Shown here one piece after another: positions 23,678-32,469 of a stretch of DNA of 36,004 bases. This stretch comes from Arthrobacter sp. E3 (lineage in GTDB: Bacteria > Actinomycetota > Actinomycetes > Actinomycetales > Micrococcaceae). The notes under the pieces were generated by a model. That model searched no databases and was not told the origin of the DNA. It worked only from the letters and a program-made list of their open reading frames with translations. The first letter of the stretch is position 1. Every line of letters starts with the position of its first letter. A program made the translations under genes and the position numbers. The DNA is taken from assembly GCF_017353415.1 (NCBI RefSeq), contig NZ_JAFMPX010000036.1, positions 1 through 36,004 of the forward strand, given 5' to 3'.

Positions 23678-24583
23678 ATGTTGAAACGCGCAAAAATATG
23701 GGGCCCAGGTGTATTACTGCTCGCCCCCACCATGATCCTGGTCGGCGTCTTCGTCTACTGGCTCATCATTGAGAACTTCCGTGTCAGTCTCACTAACCAG
23801 CACACGGCCAAGCCCAGCAACAAATATGTGGGCTTTGAGAACTACACCAATCTTTTGGCAGACCCAAACTTCCAGCACTCCCTGTGGAACCTGCTGATAC
23901 TGACCATCGTGTTCCTCGGTGGCACCTTGATCTTCGGCTTCCTGTGGGCCTGGATCCTGGAACAGCCGGCCAAGGGCGAAGGCTTCTTCCGCTCGGTCTA
24001 CCTGTTCCCCATGTCAGTGTCCTTCATCGCTTCCGGTGTTGTCTGGCGTTGGCTTCTCTCCAGCTTGCAGACATCCCAGCCCGGTGGTGAACGCACCACA
24101 GGATTGAACCGCCTGCTCGACAGCGTTGGCCTCGGCGCATTCCAGAACGACTGGTGGTCCAACCCCACCTGGGGCATCGCAGCCATTGCCGTCCCTGCTG
24201 TCTGGCAGCTGTCCGGCTACGTCATGGCCTTGTTCCTTGCCGGCTTCCGCGGCATCCCCGATGAACTCCGCGAAGCAGCCCGCATCGATGGTTGCACCGA
24301 ATGGAAGCTGTACCGCCACGTCATCTTCCCCCAGCTGAGCCCTGTCATGCTGTCCGCCGTGATCATCATCGGGCACATGTCCTTGAAGCTGTTCGACCTC
24401 ATCCGCGCCATTGTTCCGGACGCCAACACCTATGACGTCCAGGTTCCCGCCACCATGATGTGGGTCAAGTACATCGGCAGCGACTATGCCGATGCTGCTG
24501 CGATTGGAACCATTCTGTTGGTTCTTGTGGCATTCGTCGTCATCCCCTACCTCTGGTACACCTCACGAGCGGAGAAGCGCTAA
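23678..24583 (+). CDS. Sugar ABC transporter permease, MalF-like
   Basis: This 301-residue inner-membrane protein has six predicted helices and the EAA loop REAARIDGCTEWKLYRHVIFP (near 205-225) that docks on the ATPase. It follows AAGGAGG closely. The segment SSLQTSQPGGERTTGLNRLLDSVGLG is the extracytoplasmic loop expected in this position. It pairs with the next gene to form the sugar channel. Its stop codon shares its last base with the next start (TAATG), so translation is coupled. Confidence 0.92.
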   Translation: MLKRAKIWGPGVLLLAPTMILVGVFVYWLIIENFRVSLTNQHTAKPSNKYVGFENYTNLLADPNFQHSLWNLLILTIVFLGGTLIFGFLWAWILEQPAKGEGFFRSVYLFPMSVSFIASGVVWRWLLSSLQTSQPGGERTTGLNRLLDSVGLGAFQNDWWSNPTWGIAAIAVPAVWQLSGYVMALFLAGFRGIPDELREAARIDGCTEWKLYRHVIFPQLSPVMLSAVIIIGHMSLKLFDLIRAIVPDANTYDVQVPATMMWVKYIGSDYADAAAIGTILLVLVAFVVIPYLWYTSRAEKR

Positions 24584-25476
24584 TGTCCACCGCCACAGTG
24601 AATAACAAGAACCGCCTGCGTTCGGCGCAGGATATGAAATCGGATGCCAAGCGCAACAACAAGCGCCGCATCAACCGCACGCTGAAGTACGCACTGCTGA
24701 TTTTCTTCGTCATCATCGTCTTGCTCCCTGCGTACGTTTTGTTCATCACCAGTTTCAAGGGAACGGCCGACGCCGACCCCTCGCGCGCATGGTACCTCCC
24801 CCAGACATGGGAAACCGGAGGCTGGGCCAAGGCCTGGACCACATTGGCTCCCTCGCTGGGACGTACCGTCATACTCGTGGTGCCCTCAGCTCTGATCTCA
24901 GCCTTCCTTGGCTCGATCAACGGCTATGTGCTCGCCAAGTGGCGTTTCCCCGGTGCGAACATTGTCTTCACGTTGATCTTGTTCGGCATGTTCATCCCGT
25001 ACCAGGCCGTCATGATCCCGCTGACCCAGCTGGTCAGCGACCTGGGTGTGCCGCAGGGCATCCCTTCACTGCTGCTGCTGCACATTGTGTACGGTCTGCC
25101 GATTTGTACGCTCATCTTCCGCAACTACTATGCCACCGTCCCCGATGAACTCATCGAGGCCGCGCGCATGGACGGTGCCGGCATCCTGCGCACGTACGGC
25201 TCCGTGATCTTCCCGATTTCCGCCCCCGGCTTTGTCGTGGTGCTGATCTGGCAGTTCACCTCCGCCTGGAACGACTACCTCTTTGCCGCGTTCTTCTCCT
25301 CCGGTCGCAACGGTCCGGTGACGATCGCACTGTCCTTCCTGGCAGGCGGCCAGCTCACCGACTACGCCGCCTCCATGGCCGGGGCACTCATCGCCTCCGT
25401 GCCCACACTCATTGTCTACATCCTGTTGGGCAAATACTTTGTGGGCGGTTTGATGAGCGGTTCCGTCAAGGGCTGA
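24583..25476 (+). CDS. Sugar ABC transporter permease, MalG-like
   Basis: I place the start at ATG 24583, eight bases after GGAG, not at the upstream in-frame codon 24460 inside the previous gene. The 297-residue product has a basic N-terminus, six helices, the EAA loop IEAARMDGAGILRTYGSVIFP and the C-terminal YFVGGLMSGSVKG typical of CUT1 MalG-type subunits. No ATPase gene lies in the operon or elsewhere in the window. Actinobacterial CUT1 importers commonly use a shared MsiK-type ATPase encoded elsewhere, and that is the likely partner. Confidence 0.93.
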   Translation: MSTATVNNKNRLRSAQDMKSDAKRNNKRRINRTLKYALLIFFVIIVLLPAYVLFITSFKGTADADPSRAWYLPQTWETGGWAKAWTTLAPSLGRTVILVVPSALISAFLGSINGYVLAKWRFPGANIVFTLILFGMFIPYQAVMIPLTQLVSDLGVPQGIPSLLLLHIVYGLPICTLIFRNYYATVPDELIEAARMDGAGILRTYGSVIFPISAPGFVVVLIWQFTSAWNDYLFAAFFSSGRNGPVTIALSFLAGGQLTDYAASMAGALIASVPTLIVYILLGKYFVGGLMSGSVKG

Positions 25477-25500
25477 CCCCGCTGCAAGGTGAGTCAAACA

Positions 25501-25552
25501 GCAAAGGCCCCATCCGACGTCGAACTTCACGACGACGGGCGGGGCCCTTTGC
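25501..25552 (+). terminator. Terminator of the sugar ABC operon
   Basis: GCAAAGGCCCC (25501-25511) pairs with GGGGCCCTTTGC (25541-25552) with one bulged base, and inner GTCG/CGAC pairs extend the structure. No long T-run follows, but the position 25 bases after the last permease fits. Confidence 0.7.
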
Positions 25553-25602
25553 ACTCTGCCCCTCCCCTTATAGACTCAAAGAAATCACTGGGGAGTGAAG
25601 TC

Positions 25603-25920
25603 ATGAAATTAAAAGTCCTGATGACAATTGCTTGTGTTCTGGTGCTCATCGCAGTGCCGCTGTATTCCTTTATGGACTCCGATGGTGCAAGAACGCTGAT
25701 TGCCGGGGTAATAGCCATGTTCTGGGTCGCCATCGTGGTCGGCATGGGCGTCAAATTGATCCGCTCCCGACGCGGCACGAAGATTCGCTCAGCAGTCTCC
25801 CCGCTGTTTGGAGCCGCCGACGCCTATCAATCGTTGCTTTTGGGCAGGCCGACCATGGATGAGAGCAGCGCTGAAGCCGCCGACCACGTTGCCGCCGACA
25901 AGTTCACCAGTGGTCCCTGA
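25603..25920 (+). CDS. Small hypothetical membrane protein
   Basis: I do not recognise this 105-residue protein. From ATG 25603, behind GGGGAG, it has two membrane helices (about 6-23 and 30-51), a short basic stretch (KLIRSRRGTKIR) and an acidic, Ala-rich tail that should be cytoplasmic. A longer frame from 25489 would run through the operon terminator, so I reject that start. It sits between the sugar ABC operon and an oxidoreductase gene on the same strand. No motif ties it to either. Confidence 0.65.
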   Translation: MKLKVLMTIACVLVLIAVPLYSFMDSDGARTLIAGVIAMFWVAIVVGMGVKLIRSRRGTKIRSAVSPLFGAADAYQSLLLGRPTMDESSAEAADHVAADKFTSGP

Positions 25921-25966
25921 GCTGTCATGTTCGGCCCCTGTGCGGGGTTGCTGGCAGACTTGAGGC

Positions 25967-27064
25967 ATGAGCATCCAACGTTTCGTCGGCCGGCCCGACT
26001 GGTACACCACCTTCAACCCTGAAACCCTCGCTGCCACGGGCACCGCCCTGCGGTGGGGTGTTGTGGCCACGGGCAACATCGCCCAGACCGTCACCGCCGA
26101 CTTGGCCCTGCTGGAGGATGCAGTCCTGCAGGCCGTCAGTTCGCGAAGCGCCAAGAGTGCGGCACAGTTTGCGGAGAACTTTGGCTTCGCCAGCCACTAC
26201 TACGACGGCGGAGCTGACGGCTTGGGCGCCAGTGGCTACCTTCAGTTGATGGCCGACCCCGACGTCGACGTCGTCTACATCGCCACCCCGCACGCCCAGC
26301 ACTATGACATTGCCAAGGCTGCCCTGCTGGCCGGCAAGCACGTCTTGTGCGAGAAGGCACTGACCATCACAGCTGCGGAATCCCGGGCGCTCATTGAGTT
26401 GGCCAGGGAACGGCGGCTGTTCCTCATGGAAGCTGTGTGGGCACGGTTTGTCCCCGGCTTCCAGCGGGCGTTGGAGATCCTGGAATCAGGAGAGATCGGC
26501 CAAGTGAAGTGGGTACGGGCCGACCTTGGCTTCCCTGCTCCGATGGATGATTCAGCCCGCATCTGGGCCCCTGCCGACGGTGGCGGGGCTCTTTTGGACA
26601 TCAGCGTCTACCCCCTGTTGTGGGCATGGGGCACGCTGGGCCGTCCGGACACCGTCTCCGCTACGGCAGAGCTGACGGCGCTCGGCGTGGATGCCGCAAA
26701 CACCTTGACGCTCAGCTATGCCAATGGCGCGCAGGCCCAGCTGATCAGCTACCTTGCATCCCATGGCCCCCGCACCGCAACGGTGTCGGGAACCGAAGGG
26801 TTCTTGGAGACCATTGGCTCCGTGAACAACCCGAAGGGCCTAAAAATCAGTGTGGGCCGGGACAACGAGCGGGTGGAAATGTTCGAGCACCCCGGCAGCG
26901 GATACACCTACCAGCTACGCGAGGTAACCCGCTGCATCCAGGCCGGGCTGACGGAAAGCGCCACTATGCCGCTGGATGATTCCCTGGCCATCATGGAACT
27001 GTTCGACGACGCCCGCCGCCAAATAGGCGTCAGCTACGCCAACGACACCCGCACAGACCTGTAA
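25967..27064 (+). CDS. Gfo/Idh/MocA-family oxidoreductase
   Basis: This 365-residue NAD(P)-dependent enzyme probably oxidises or reduces a sugar, inositol or related polyol. The Rossmann start is LRWGVVATGNIAQTVTADL (about 28-46), followed by VDVVYIATPHAQHYDIAKAALLAGKHVLCEKALT with the EKxxT lysine, FLMEAVWARFVPGF and the C-terminal domain block GGGALLDISVYPLLWAWG. The resemblance is to the dihydrodiol or 1,5-anhydrofructose reductase-like branch. Its position after the ROK/sugar ABC cluster suggests a role with the imported sugar, though a terminator intervenes. The ribosome site is weak (TTGAGGC). Confidence 0.9.
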   Translation: MSIQRFVGRPDWYTTFNPETLAATGTALRWGVVATGNIAQTVTADLALLEDAVLQAVSSRSAKSAAQFAENFGFASHYYDGGADGLGASGYLQLMADPDVDVVYIATPHAQHYDIAKAALLAGKHVLCEKALTITAAESRALIELARERRLFLMEAVWARFVPGFQRALEILESGEIGQVKWVRADLGFPAPMDDSARIWAPADGGGALLDISVYPLLWAWGTLGRPDTVSATAELTALGVDAANTLTLSYANGAQAQLISYLASHGPRTATVSGTEGFLETIGSVNNPKGLKISVGRDNERVEMFEHPGSGYTYQLREVTRCIQAGLTESATMPLDDSLAIMELFDDARRQIGVSYANDTRTDL

Positions 27065-27141
27065 CGCACCCGCCCACCAACTCACGGCCCCACTCCTCAC
27101 GGCCCTACCCTACCGACGCTCCAGCACTTTTCGGGGTTAAA

Positions 27142-27180
27142 TACTGAACGCTCCTGCATCAATTGCAGGAGCGTTCAGTA
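27142..27180. terminator. Bidirectional hairpin between the oxidoreductase and livF
   Basis: A perfect 17-base stem (27142-27158 with 27164-27180) surrounds TCAAT. It lies between convergent genes and has moderate T content on both sides. Part of the right arm, TGCAGGAGCGT, recurs at 27196-27206. Confidence 0.85.
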
Positions 27181-27234
27181 GTTTCATACAAAAGCTGCAG
27201 GAGCGTCGGGAGTGGTGGGGCTGGGCTGACTACT

Positions 27235-27948
27235 TTAGCCGACGCCCAGGTACGCTTCCTTGATGGCCGGATTGGCCAACAGTTCCTTGCCCGTGCCGCT
27301 GTGGGTGATTTCCCCTGTCTCCAGGACAAATCCGCGATGCGCCCTGGCAAGGGCCTGGTTGGCGTTTTGCTCCACCAACAGCACGGTGGTCCCCTGACTG
27401 TTGATCTCGGTGATGATCTTGAAGATCTGCCGGATGAACTGTGGAGCCAGACCCATGGAGGGCTCGTCCAGCAGCAGCAGCTTGGGCCGGGACATCAGCG
27501 CCCGTCCAATGGCGAGCATCTGCTGCTCACCGCCACTCATGGTGCCGCCATACTGCTTCACACGTTCCTTCAACCGCGGGAACAGATCGAACACCCTTTC
27601 AAGATCCTCCCCCACTCCGCTCCGGTCCTTGCGGCCGAAAGTGCCCATATCAAGATTTTCCAGCACCGTCATGGCCGGGAAGATTCCGCGCCCCTCAGGA
27701 GCCTGGGAGATACCCTGAACGACCCGGATGTGCGCCTTCATCTTCGTAATGTCCTCACCCATGAACTTAATGGTTCCTGTGGTGGGGTTCAGCAGCCCGG
27801 AGATGGTTTTCATGGTGGTGGTCTTACCCGCCCCATTTGCACCAATCAGGGAGACGATTTCGCCTTCTTCAACCGTGAAGGACATGTTATGGATCGCTTG
27901 AATCCGTCCGTAGTAGACAGAGACATCGTCAAGCTCAAGCAAAGTCAT
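27235..27948 (-). CDS. livF: Branched-chain amino acid ABC transporter ATPase LivF
   Basis: This 237-residue ATPase energises the LivHM channel together with LivG. It shows Walker A GANGAGKTTT, the Q-loop region, the LivF-type APEGRGIFPAMTVLENL block, the signature MSGGEQQML, Walker B LLLLDEPSMGL and the H-loop VLLVEQNANQAL. It is the last gene of the minus-strand livKHMGF operon. Its start overlaps the end of livG by 14 bases, which indicates coupled translation. The operon ends at the hairpin near 27142-27180. Confidence 0.94.
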   Translation of the reverse strand: MTLLELDDVSVYYGRIQAIHNMSFTVEEGEIVSLIGANGAGKTTTMKTISGLLNPTTGTIKFMGEDITKMKAHIRVVQGISQAPEGRGIFPAMTVLENLDMGTFGRKDRSGVGEDLERVFDLFPRLKERVKQYGGTMSGGEQQMLAIGRALMSRPKLLLLDEPSMGLAPQFIRQIFKIITEINSQGTTVLLVEQNANQALARAHRGFVLETGEITHSGTGKELLANPAIKEAYLGVG

Positions 27949-28828
27949 CGTCAGGCTCCCCTAGGTAGGCGGAAATTACGCGCGGATCTTCACGGATGTC
28001 GTGCGGCTTGCCGTCGGCTATCTTCTTGCCGAATTCCAACACCACAATTCTATCTGTGACACCCATGACCAGCTTCATGTCGTGCTCAATCAAGAGCACC
28101 GTGTAGCCGTCGTCCCGGATGGTCCGGATCAAGGCCATGAGCTCTTCTTTTTCCGCAGGGTTGAAGCCGGCTGCAGGTTCATCCAGACACAAAACCTTCG
28201 GATCCGTGGCCAGTGCCCTGGCGATTTCCAGACGACGTTGGCTGCCATAGGGTAGGTGCCGCGAGAGTGTGGCTGCCTGGTGCCCAATGCCAACAAAGTT
28301 CAGCAGGGCCATGCCACGCTCAATGGCGCTCTTTTCCTCACGGACGTGCCGGGGCACCCGCAAGAGGGCACCTACAACACTTGTCTTGTGCCTGGCGTCC
28401 AGGCCGACCACCACATTTTCCAGCGCTGTCATCTCACCGAAGAGGCGGATGTTCTGGAATGTTCTGGCCAGCCCGGCACGGGTAATTTTGTGCTGCTTCA
28501 TGCCGTTGAGCAACTTGCCTTCAAGCAGAACTTGCCCGCTGGTCGGCTTGTAAACCCCTGTCATGGCGTTGAAGCAGGTCGTTTTCCCAGCTCCGTTGGG
28601 ACCGATCAGGCCTAGAATCTCGCCACGCTTGATGTTGAAGCTAACATCATCCATGGCCAACAGGCCACCGAATTTCATGGTCAGGTTCTTCACTTCCACA
28701 AGGTCTTCACCGACCGACACGGCAAAGTCGCGGTCAGGGCTGATCTCAGCCGCTTCAAGGCCGACTCCCCCGCCGCTGTGCGTCACCTTGCCAAGCTGGA
28801 TCCGCGGTTCAGCTGACTCGCCGCTCAT
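27935..28828 (-). CDS. livG: Branched-chain amino acid ABC transporter ATPase LivG
   Basis: This 297-residue ATPase has Walker A GPNGAGKTT, the LivG-specific ARTFQNIRLFGEMTALENV, Walker B VLCLDEPAAG and IEHDMKLVMGVTDRIVVLEFGKKIADG. Its signature motif is the variant LPYGSQRRLEIARAL, as is usual in LivG. The N-terminus is about 45 residues longer than the family core, so the true start may lie further in. The ATG overlaps the livM stop as ATGA. Confidence 0.94.
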   Translation of the reverse strand: MSGESAEPRIQLGKVTHSGGGVGLEAAEISPDRDFAVSVGEDLVEVKNLTMKFGGLLAMDDVSFNIKRGEILGLIGPNGAGKTTCFNAMTGVYKPTSGQVLLEGKLLNGMKQHKITRAGLARTFQNIRLFGEMTALENVVVGLDARHKTSVVGALLRVPRHVREEKSAIERGMALLNFVGIGHQAATLSRHLPYGSQRRLEIARALATDPKVLCLDEPAAGFNPAEKEELMALIRTIRDDGYTVLLIEHDMKLVMGVTDRIVVLEFGKKIADGKPHDIREDPRVISAYLGEPDDDFA

Positions 28829-30090
28829 GATGCGCTCCCCTCAGCGTTGGGTACGGGCGTTGTGGGAGGTGTGCCGGAGCCGCTACTGCCATCCGGGGTA
28901 CCAGGCCTCCTGGCATTTTCTGCGTTCTGCCGCCTGACCGCTGCATACGCTTTGGTTCCATAGGCCAGCAGCCGTTGCTTGGCTGGCACCAGGCCTTGGG
29001 AACGGTAGATCATGATCAGGACCAGAGCGAGGCCAAAGATGAGGAACTTATACTCTGCAATGGCGGTGAAGCGCAACGGAATGTAGGCAACCAGCGCCCC
29101 TCCGAGGATGGCACCCACCTTGTTGCCCGAGCCGCCAAGGACGACTGCCGCAACAAACAAAATGGACGTCACGACGTCGAACTTCTGGTTGTTCACGAAT
29201 CCGACCTGACCGCCCATGAGCGCTCCGGCGAGACCGCCCACACCGGCTCCGAGGGCGAACGCCCAGACCTTGTACTTGAAGGTGGGCACGCCCATGGTTT
29301 CGGCGGCGTCCTCATCTTCTCGGATGGCGATCCAGGCACGGCCCACGCGGCTGCGCTCCATGTTGCCAACGAGGAACAGCATGATGATCAGGATCGACAG
29401 GGTCAACCAATACCATGGGGTTCCATTGGAGTTGGCAAAGATGGGGATTCCGTCGGCGCCGACTCCCGGGGGGTGTCCCACGTTCTGGAAGCCTGGCTGG
29501 CCCTTCATGGCCGGAATGATGGTGGCCAGGATGCGCACGATTTCACCAAAACCAAGTGTGACAATGGCCAAGTAGTCCCCTCGCAGGCGAAGGGTGGGCA
29601 AGCCGAGTAGAACACCGACGAACATGGAGACGGCAATCGCAACAGGGAGAGTCCACAGGTACGGGATCTTGATGAACGCGGAGTCCGGGCTCGTCAGCAT
29701 CGCCGCCGTGTAGGAACCGACCGCAAAGAAGGCGATGTAGCCCAGATCCAGCAGACCTGCGTAGCCGATCACGATGTTCAAGCCCACGGCTACCAGCGCG
29801 TAGATGGCCATGAGCTGGCAGGCCAGCGGCCAGTCATTGCCTGGTTCCGTGGTGATAAACGGAGGGTTTACCACCGGAAGCAGGAACGCCACAATGACGA
29901 TGGGGATCAATATCAGCCATTGCTTTTGGCGTGGCATCTCCCGCCAGCAGTCGCTCCACCTGCCAAATTTTCGATTGGGGCGCGGGACGGCGGCGCTGGA
30001 TCCCGGCGGTACACCGGAGGATTCCATTTTTGCGTTGGCCTGGTCGGATTTGGCCGTATCAAGTGGCTTGGGACCGTCGAACATGCTCAT
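28825..30090 (-). CDS. livM: Branched-chain amino acid ABC transporter permease LivM
   Basis: This 421-residue permease has about nine membrane helices and the LivM core with IGYAGLLDLGYIAFFAVGSYTAAML, RLRGDYLAIVTLGFGEIVRI and the cytoplasmic RAWIAIREDEDAAETMGV that contacts the ATPases. The first 70 residues are polar and not part of the core; the last 40 (RRPGTPDGSSGSGTPPTTPVPN) form a Pro/Gly-rich tail that looks disordered. The ATG at 30090 overlaps the livH stop by four bases, and a second ATG at 30084 is possible. Confidence 0.93.
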   Translation of the reverse strand: MSMFDGPKPLDTAKSDQANAKMESSGVPPGSSAAVPRPNRKFGRWSDCWREMPRQKQWLILIPIVIVAFLLPVVNPPFITTEPGNDWPLACQLMAIYALVAVGLNIVIGYAGLLDLGYIAFFAVGSYTAAMLTSPDSAFIKIPYLWTLPVAIAVSMFVGVLLGLPTLRLRGDYLAIVTLGFGEIVRILATIIPAMKGQPGFQNVGHPPGVGADGIPIFANSNGTPWYWLTLSILIIMLFLVGNMERSRVGRAWIAIREDEDAAETMGVPTFKYKVWAFALGAGVGGLAGALMGGQVGFVNNQKFDVVTSILFVAAVVLGGSGNKVGAILGGALVAYIPLRFTAIAEYKFLIFGLALVLIMIYRSQGLVPAKQRLLAYGTKAYAAVRRQNAENARRPGTPDGSSGSGTPPTTPVPNAEGSAS

Positions 30091-31094
30091 GCCTTGCTCC
30101 TTCCCAATGACGTGCCCAGGATGCCTTCGGGGCGGAACAGCAGCACCAGTACCAGCACCAGGAAGGCAACAACGTCAGTCCACTGGGAGTTGCCCAATAG
30201 AATCTGCCCGTAGTTGCCAATGAGGCCCAGCAGCAGGCCGCCGAGCAGTGCACCACGGACGTTGCCAATGCCGCCAAGAACTGCTGCGGCAAAGGCCTTG
30301 ATGCCGAGGATGAACCCGCCGTTATAAACCACACCGGAGGGGATCTTCATGACATAGAACAGTGCGGCAGCACCGGCCAGGATGCCACCGATGACGAAGG
30401 TGGTGATAATGATTTTTTCCTTGTTCACACCCATCAATGTGGCTGTGTCAGGATCCTGGGCCACGGCGCGGATGCCACGCCCGGTCCGAGACTTGCTGAT
30501 GAAACGCTCGGTGACCACCATCATGATGACTGCAGCAGTAACGATCAAAATCTGATCTGAATAGATGATGGTGCCGAAGACTTCGAAAATCGGTTTGGTC
30601 TGGAACATGGTCAGCGCTTGCTCAGGTACCGGACCACGCCACAGGAAAATCAGGTACTGGATGGTGAACGAAGCACCAATGGCAGTAATGAGGAACACCA
30701 AGCGCGGTGCGTTTCGCTTTCGCAGCGGTTTGTAGGCTAGCCGTTCCAGGAGGAACGCTGTCAGCGCAGATGCCACGATGGCTGCCAGCAGAGCCAGCAG
30801 GAGATTCACGACGATTTGCCCGATGCCCAGGTTGGGTGCTGAGGGACCAAAACCCAGAAAACTCAGGGTGAAGAACACTGCGTAGCAACCCATGATGAAC
30901 ACTTCGGAGTGGGCGAAGTTAATGAGGTTCAGCACACCGTAAACGAGGGTGTAGCCGAGTGCCACGAGGGCGTAGATGGAGCCAAACGTCAGGCCGTCAA
31001 AGGTTGCTGACCAAAAGTTTTGCCCTAAGGAGACAAAGTCTAGGGTAATCCAGTCATTGGCCACTGGTGCGGCCATGAGGATGGTTGGGATCAT
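30087..31094 (-). CDS. livH: Branched-chain amino acid ABC transporter permease LivH
   Basis: This permease has about eight helices and the LivH core FGSIYALVALGYTLVYGVLNLINFAHSEVFIMG, RTGRGIRAVAQDPDTATLMGVN (the ATPase-contact loop) and VLGGIGNVRGALLGGLLLGL. I place the start at ATG 31094, giving 335 residues; the open frame continues to 31322, but that part covers the intergenic stem-loop after livK and is not protein-like. The ribosome site is weak, and a later ATG at 31076 is also possible. Confidence 0.92.
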   Translation of the reverse strand: MIPTILMAAPVANDWITLDFVSLGQNFWSATFDGLTFGSIYALVALGYTLVYGVLNLINFAHSEVFIMGCYAVFFTLSFLGFGPSAPNLGIGQIVVNLLLALLAAIVASALTAFLLERLAYKPLRKRNAPRLVFLITAIGASFTIQYLIFLWRGPVPEQALTMFQTKPIFEVFGTIIYSDQILIVTAAVIMMVVTERFISKSRTGRGIRAVAQDPDTATLMGVNKEKIIITTFVIGGILAGAAALFYVMKIPSGVVYNGGFILGIKAFAAAVLGGIGNVRGALLGGLLLGLIGNYGQILLGNSQWTDVVAFLVLVLVLLFRPEGILGTSLGRSKA

Positions 31095-31177
31095 AGGGAC
31101 TGTCCGATCTTGCGAGGTGCCGGGACAGGTTGTGCCCGCGGCCCCTGGATCTTGCGGAGTGGAATAAAAGATGTGTG

Positions 31178-31226
31178 CATGGCAATGCCGTGGGACGGGT
31201 TCCCCCACCCCACAGCATTGTCCATG
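31178..31226 (-). terminator. Stem-loop between livK and livH
   Basis: CAATGCCGTGGG (31183-31194) pairs with CCCACAGCATTG (31209-31220) with one wobble, and CATGG/CCATG extends it past a one-base bulge. It lies just after the livK stop, has no T-run, and parallels the hairpin after the sugar-binding protein gene. Confidence 0.78.
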
Positions 31227-31233
31227 TGCGGGA

Positions 31234-32469
31234 TTACTCCCCGATGGCACCGATGGGAACGATCTTGCTGTTCTCCACCTTGTAGCCGTAAACGGTCGGG
31301 GCCTGCAGCTCGCCCTTGTCATTCCACTTGTAGTGCTTGCTCAAGCCGTCGGCGTCGTAGTTCTTGACCCAGTCAAGCAGGCTTGCCCGATCCTGCTTAC
31401 CTGCGTCGATACCGGCCAGCAGAACCGTAGTGGCGTCGTAGCCCTCAATGGAATACGTACCCGGATCCATGTTTGCCAGCGCCTTGTAGGCCTTGGCGAA
31501 CGACGGGATCAGCTCACCTGGGATACATGGGCAGGTGAAGTAGGCGTTCTTCGAAGCGTCGCCTGCCTGCTTGATGAACTGGTCATCCTTCAGCCCGTCC
31601 GGGCCAATGAACGTTCCGGTGTAGCCCTTGGCCACGAGCTGCTGGTCAAACGGTGCACCTTCGGCGTAGTAGCCGGAGTAGAACACCGCGTCGGCTCCAG
31701 AATTCATGATCTTGGAGATTGTGGCCGAGAAGTCCTTCTGACCTTGTGTGACCTTGTCCGTGCCAATCAAGGCATCCCCGAGGCCGTCCGACGTGGTCTT
31801 GCCCAAACCGATTCCGTATTCGGAGTCATCCTGAACCAAATAGACCTTCTTGGCTCCCAGCTTGCCTGTCATGAACTTGGCGGCCGCCGGGCCCTGTACA
31901 GCGTCGTTGCCCAGACCGCGGAAGAATGTTGTCCAACCGTTCTCAGTCAAACCCGGGTTCGTGGCTGCAGGGGTGATGTGGACCATCTTCACCTGTTCGA
32001 AGATGTTACCCGTTGCCTTGGACTCGCCCGAGAACGGGAGCCCCACAACGCCGATGATGCTTTCTTCCTTCGTAGCCTGGGTGACAGGGCCTGTTGCCTT
32101 GTTCGGGTCCCCTTCGGTGTCGAACTTCTTAAAAGCCACCTGGCACTCGGGGTTCGCCGCATTGTGCTCATTGATGGCTAGCTGAATACCTTGGAAAATG
32201 TTAATACCGAGCTGAGCATTTGCACCCGTTTGCGCACCGATGTATGCGAGGGTTGTCGTTGCTGGACAGACGGCCTTGCCATCGCCGGCGGGAAGAACGG
32301 CATCCTTAGGTGTTTCGATACTTGTCAGGGCCGGAATATTGATGGCGCTTGAGCTACCGCCCTCTGTGGCACCTCCCCCTGCCGGAGCAGCTTGATTTGC
32401 ACAGCCTCCCAACAACATACCAAAAGTCGCGGCCGCAGCCAGCGTTGTCATAACTTTCTTGCGGTTCAT
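31234..32469 (-). CDS. livK: Branched-chain amino acid ABC transporter binding lipoprotein
   Basis: This 411-residue lipoprotein has an N-terminal signal ending LLGGC (Cys23) and a Gly/Ser-rich linker, then a type I periplasmic binding fold: TTTLAYIGAQTGANAQLGINIFQGIQLAINEHN, GVVGLPFSGESKATGNIFEQ, HITPAATNPGLTENG, TFFRGLGND and VYLVQDDSEYGIGL. It should bind Leu/Ile/Val-like ligands outside the membrane and feed LivHM. CPC at about residue 312 is unusual, and the two cysteines might form a disulfide. The ATG follows GGAAGG. It leads the liv operon and is convergent with nothing nearby; icd lies upstream on the same strand. Confidence 0.94.
   Translation of the reverse strand: MNRKKVMTTLAAAATFGMLLGGCANQAAPAGGGATEGGSSSAINIPALTSIETPKDAVLPAGDGKAVCPATTTLAYIGAQTGANAQLGINIFQGIQLAINEHNAANPECQVAFKKFDTEGDPNKATGPVTQATKEESIIGVVGLPFSGESKATGNIFEQVKMVHITPAATNPGLTENGWTTFFRGLGNDAVQGPAAAKFMTGKLGAKKVYLVQDDSEYGIGLGKTTSDGLGDALIGTDKVTQGQKDFSATISKIMNSGADAVFYSGYYAEGAPFDQQLVAKGYTGTFIGPDGLKDDQFIKQAGDASKNAYFTCPCIPGELIPSFAKAYKALANMDPGTYSIEGYDATTVLLAGIDAGKQDRASLLDWVKNYDADGLSKHYKWNDKGELQAPTVYGYKVENSKIVPIGAIGE

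Noticed and set aside
31095-31322. N-terminal extension of LivH
   Set aside because: It overlaps the livK stop and the intergenic stem-loop, and its composition is not protein-like; ATG 31094 begins the family core.
31171-32181. 336-codon plus-strand frame antisense to livK
   Set aside because: livK has a signal peptide and full binding-protein fold; the antisense product has no recognisable domain and no start signal.
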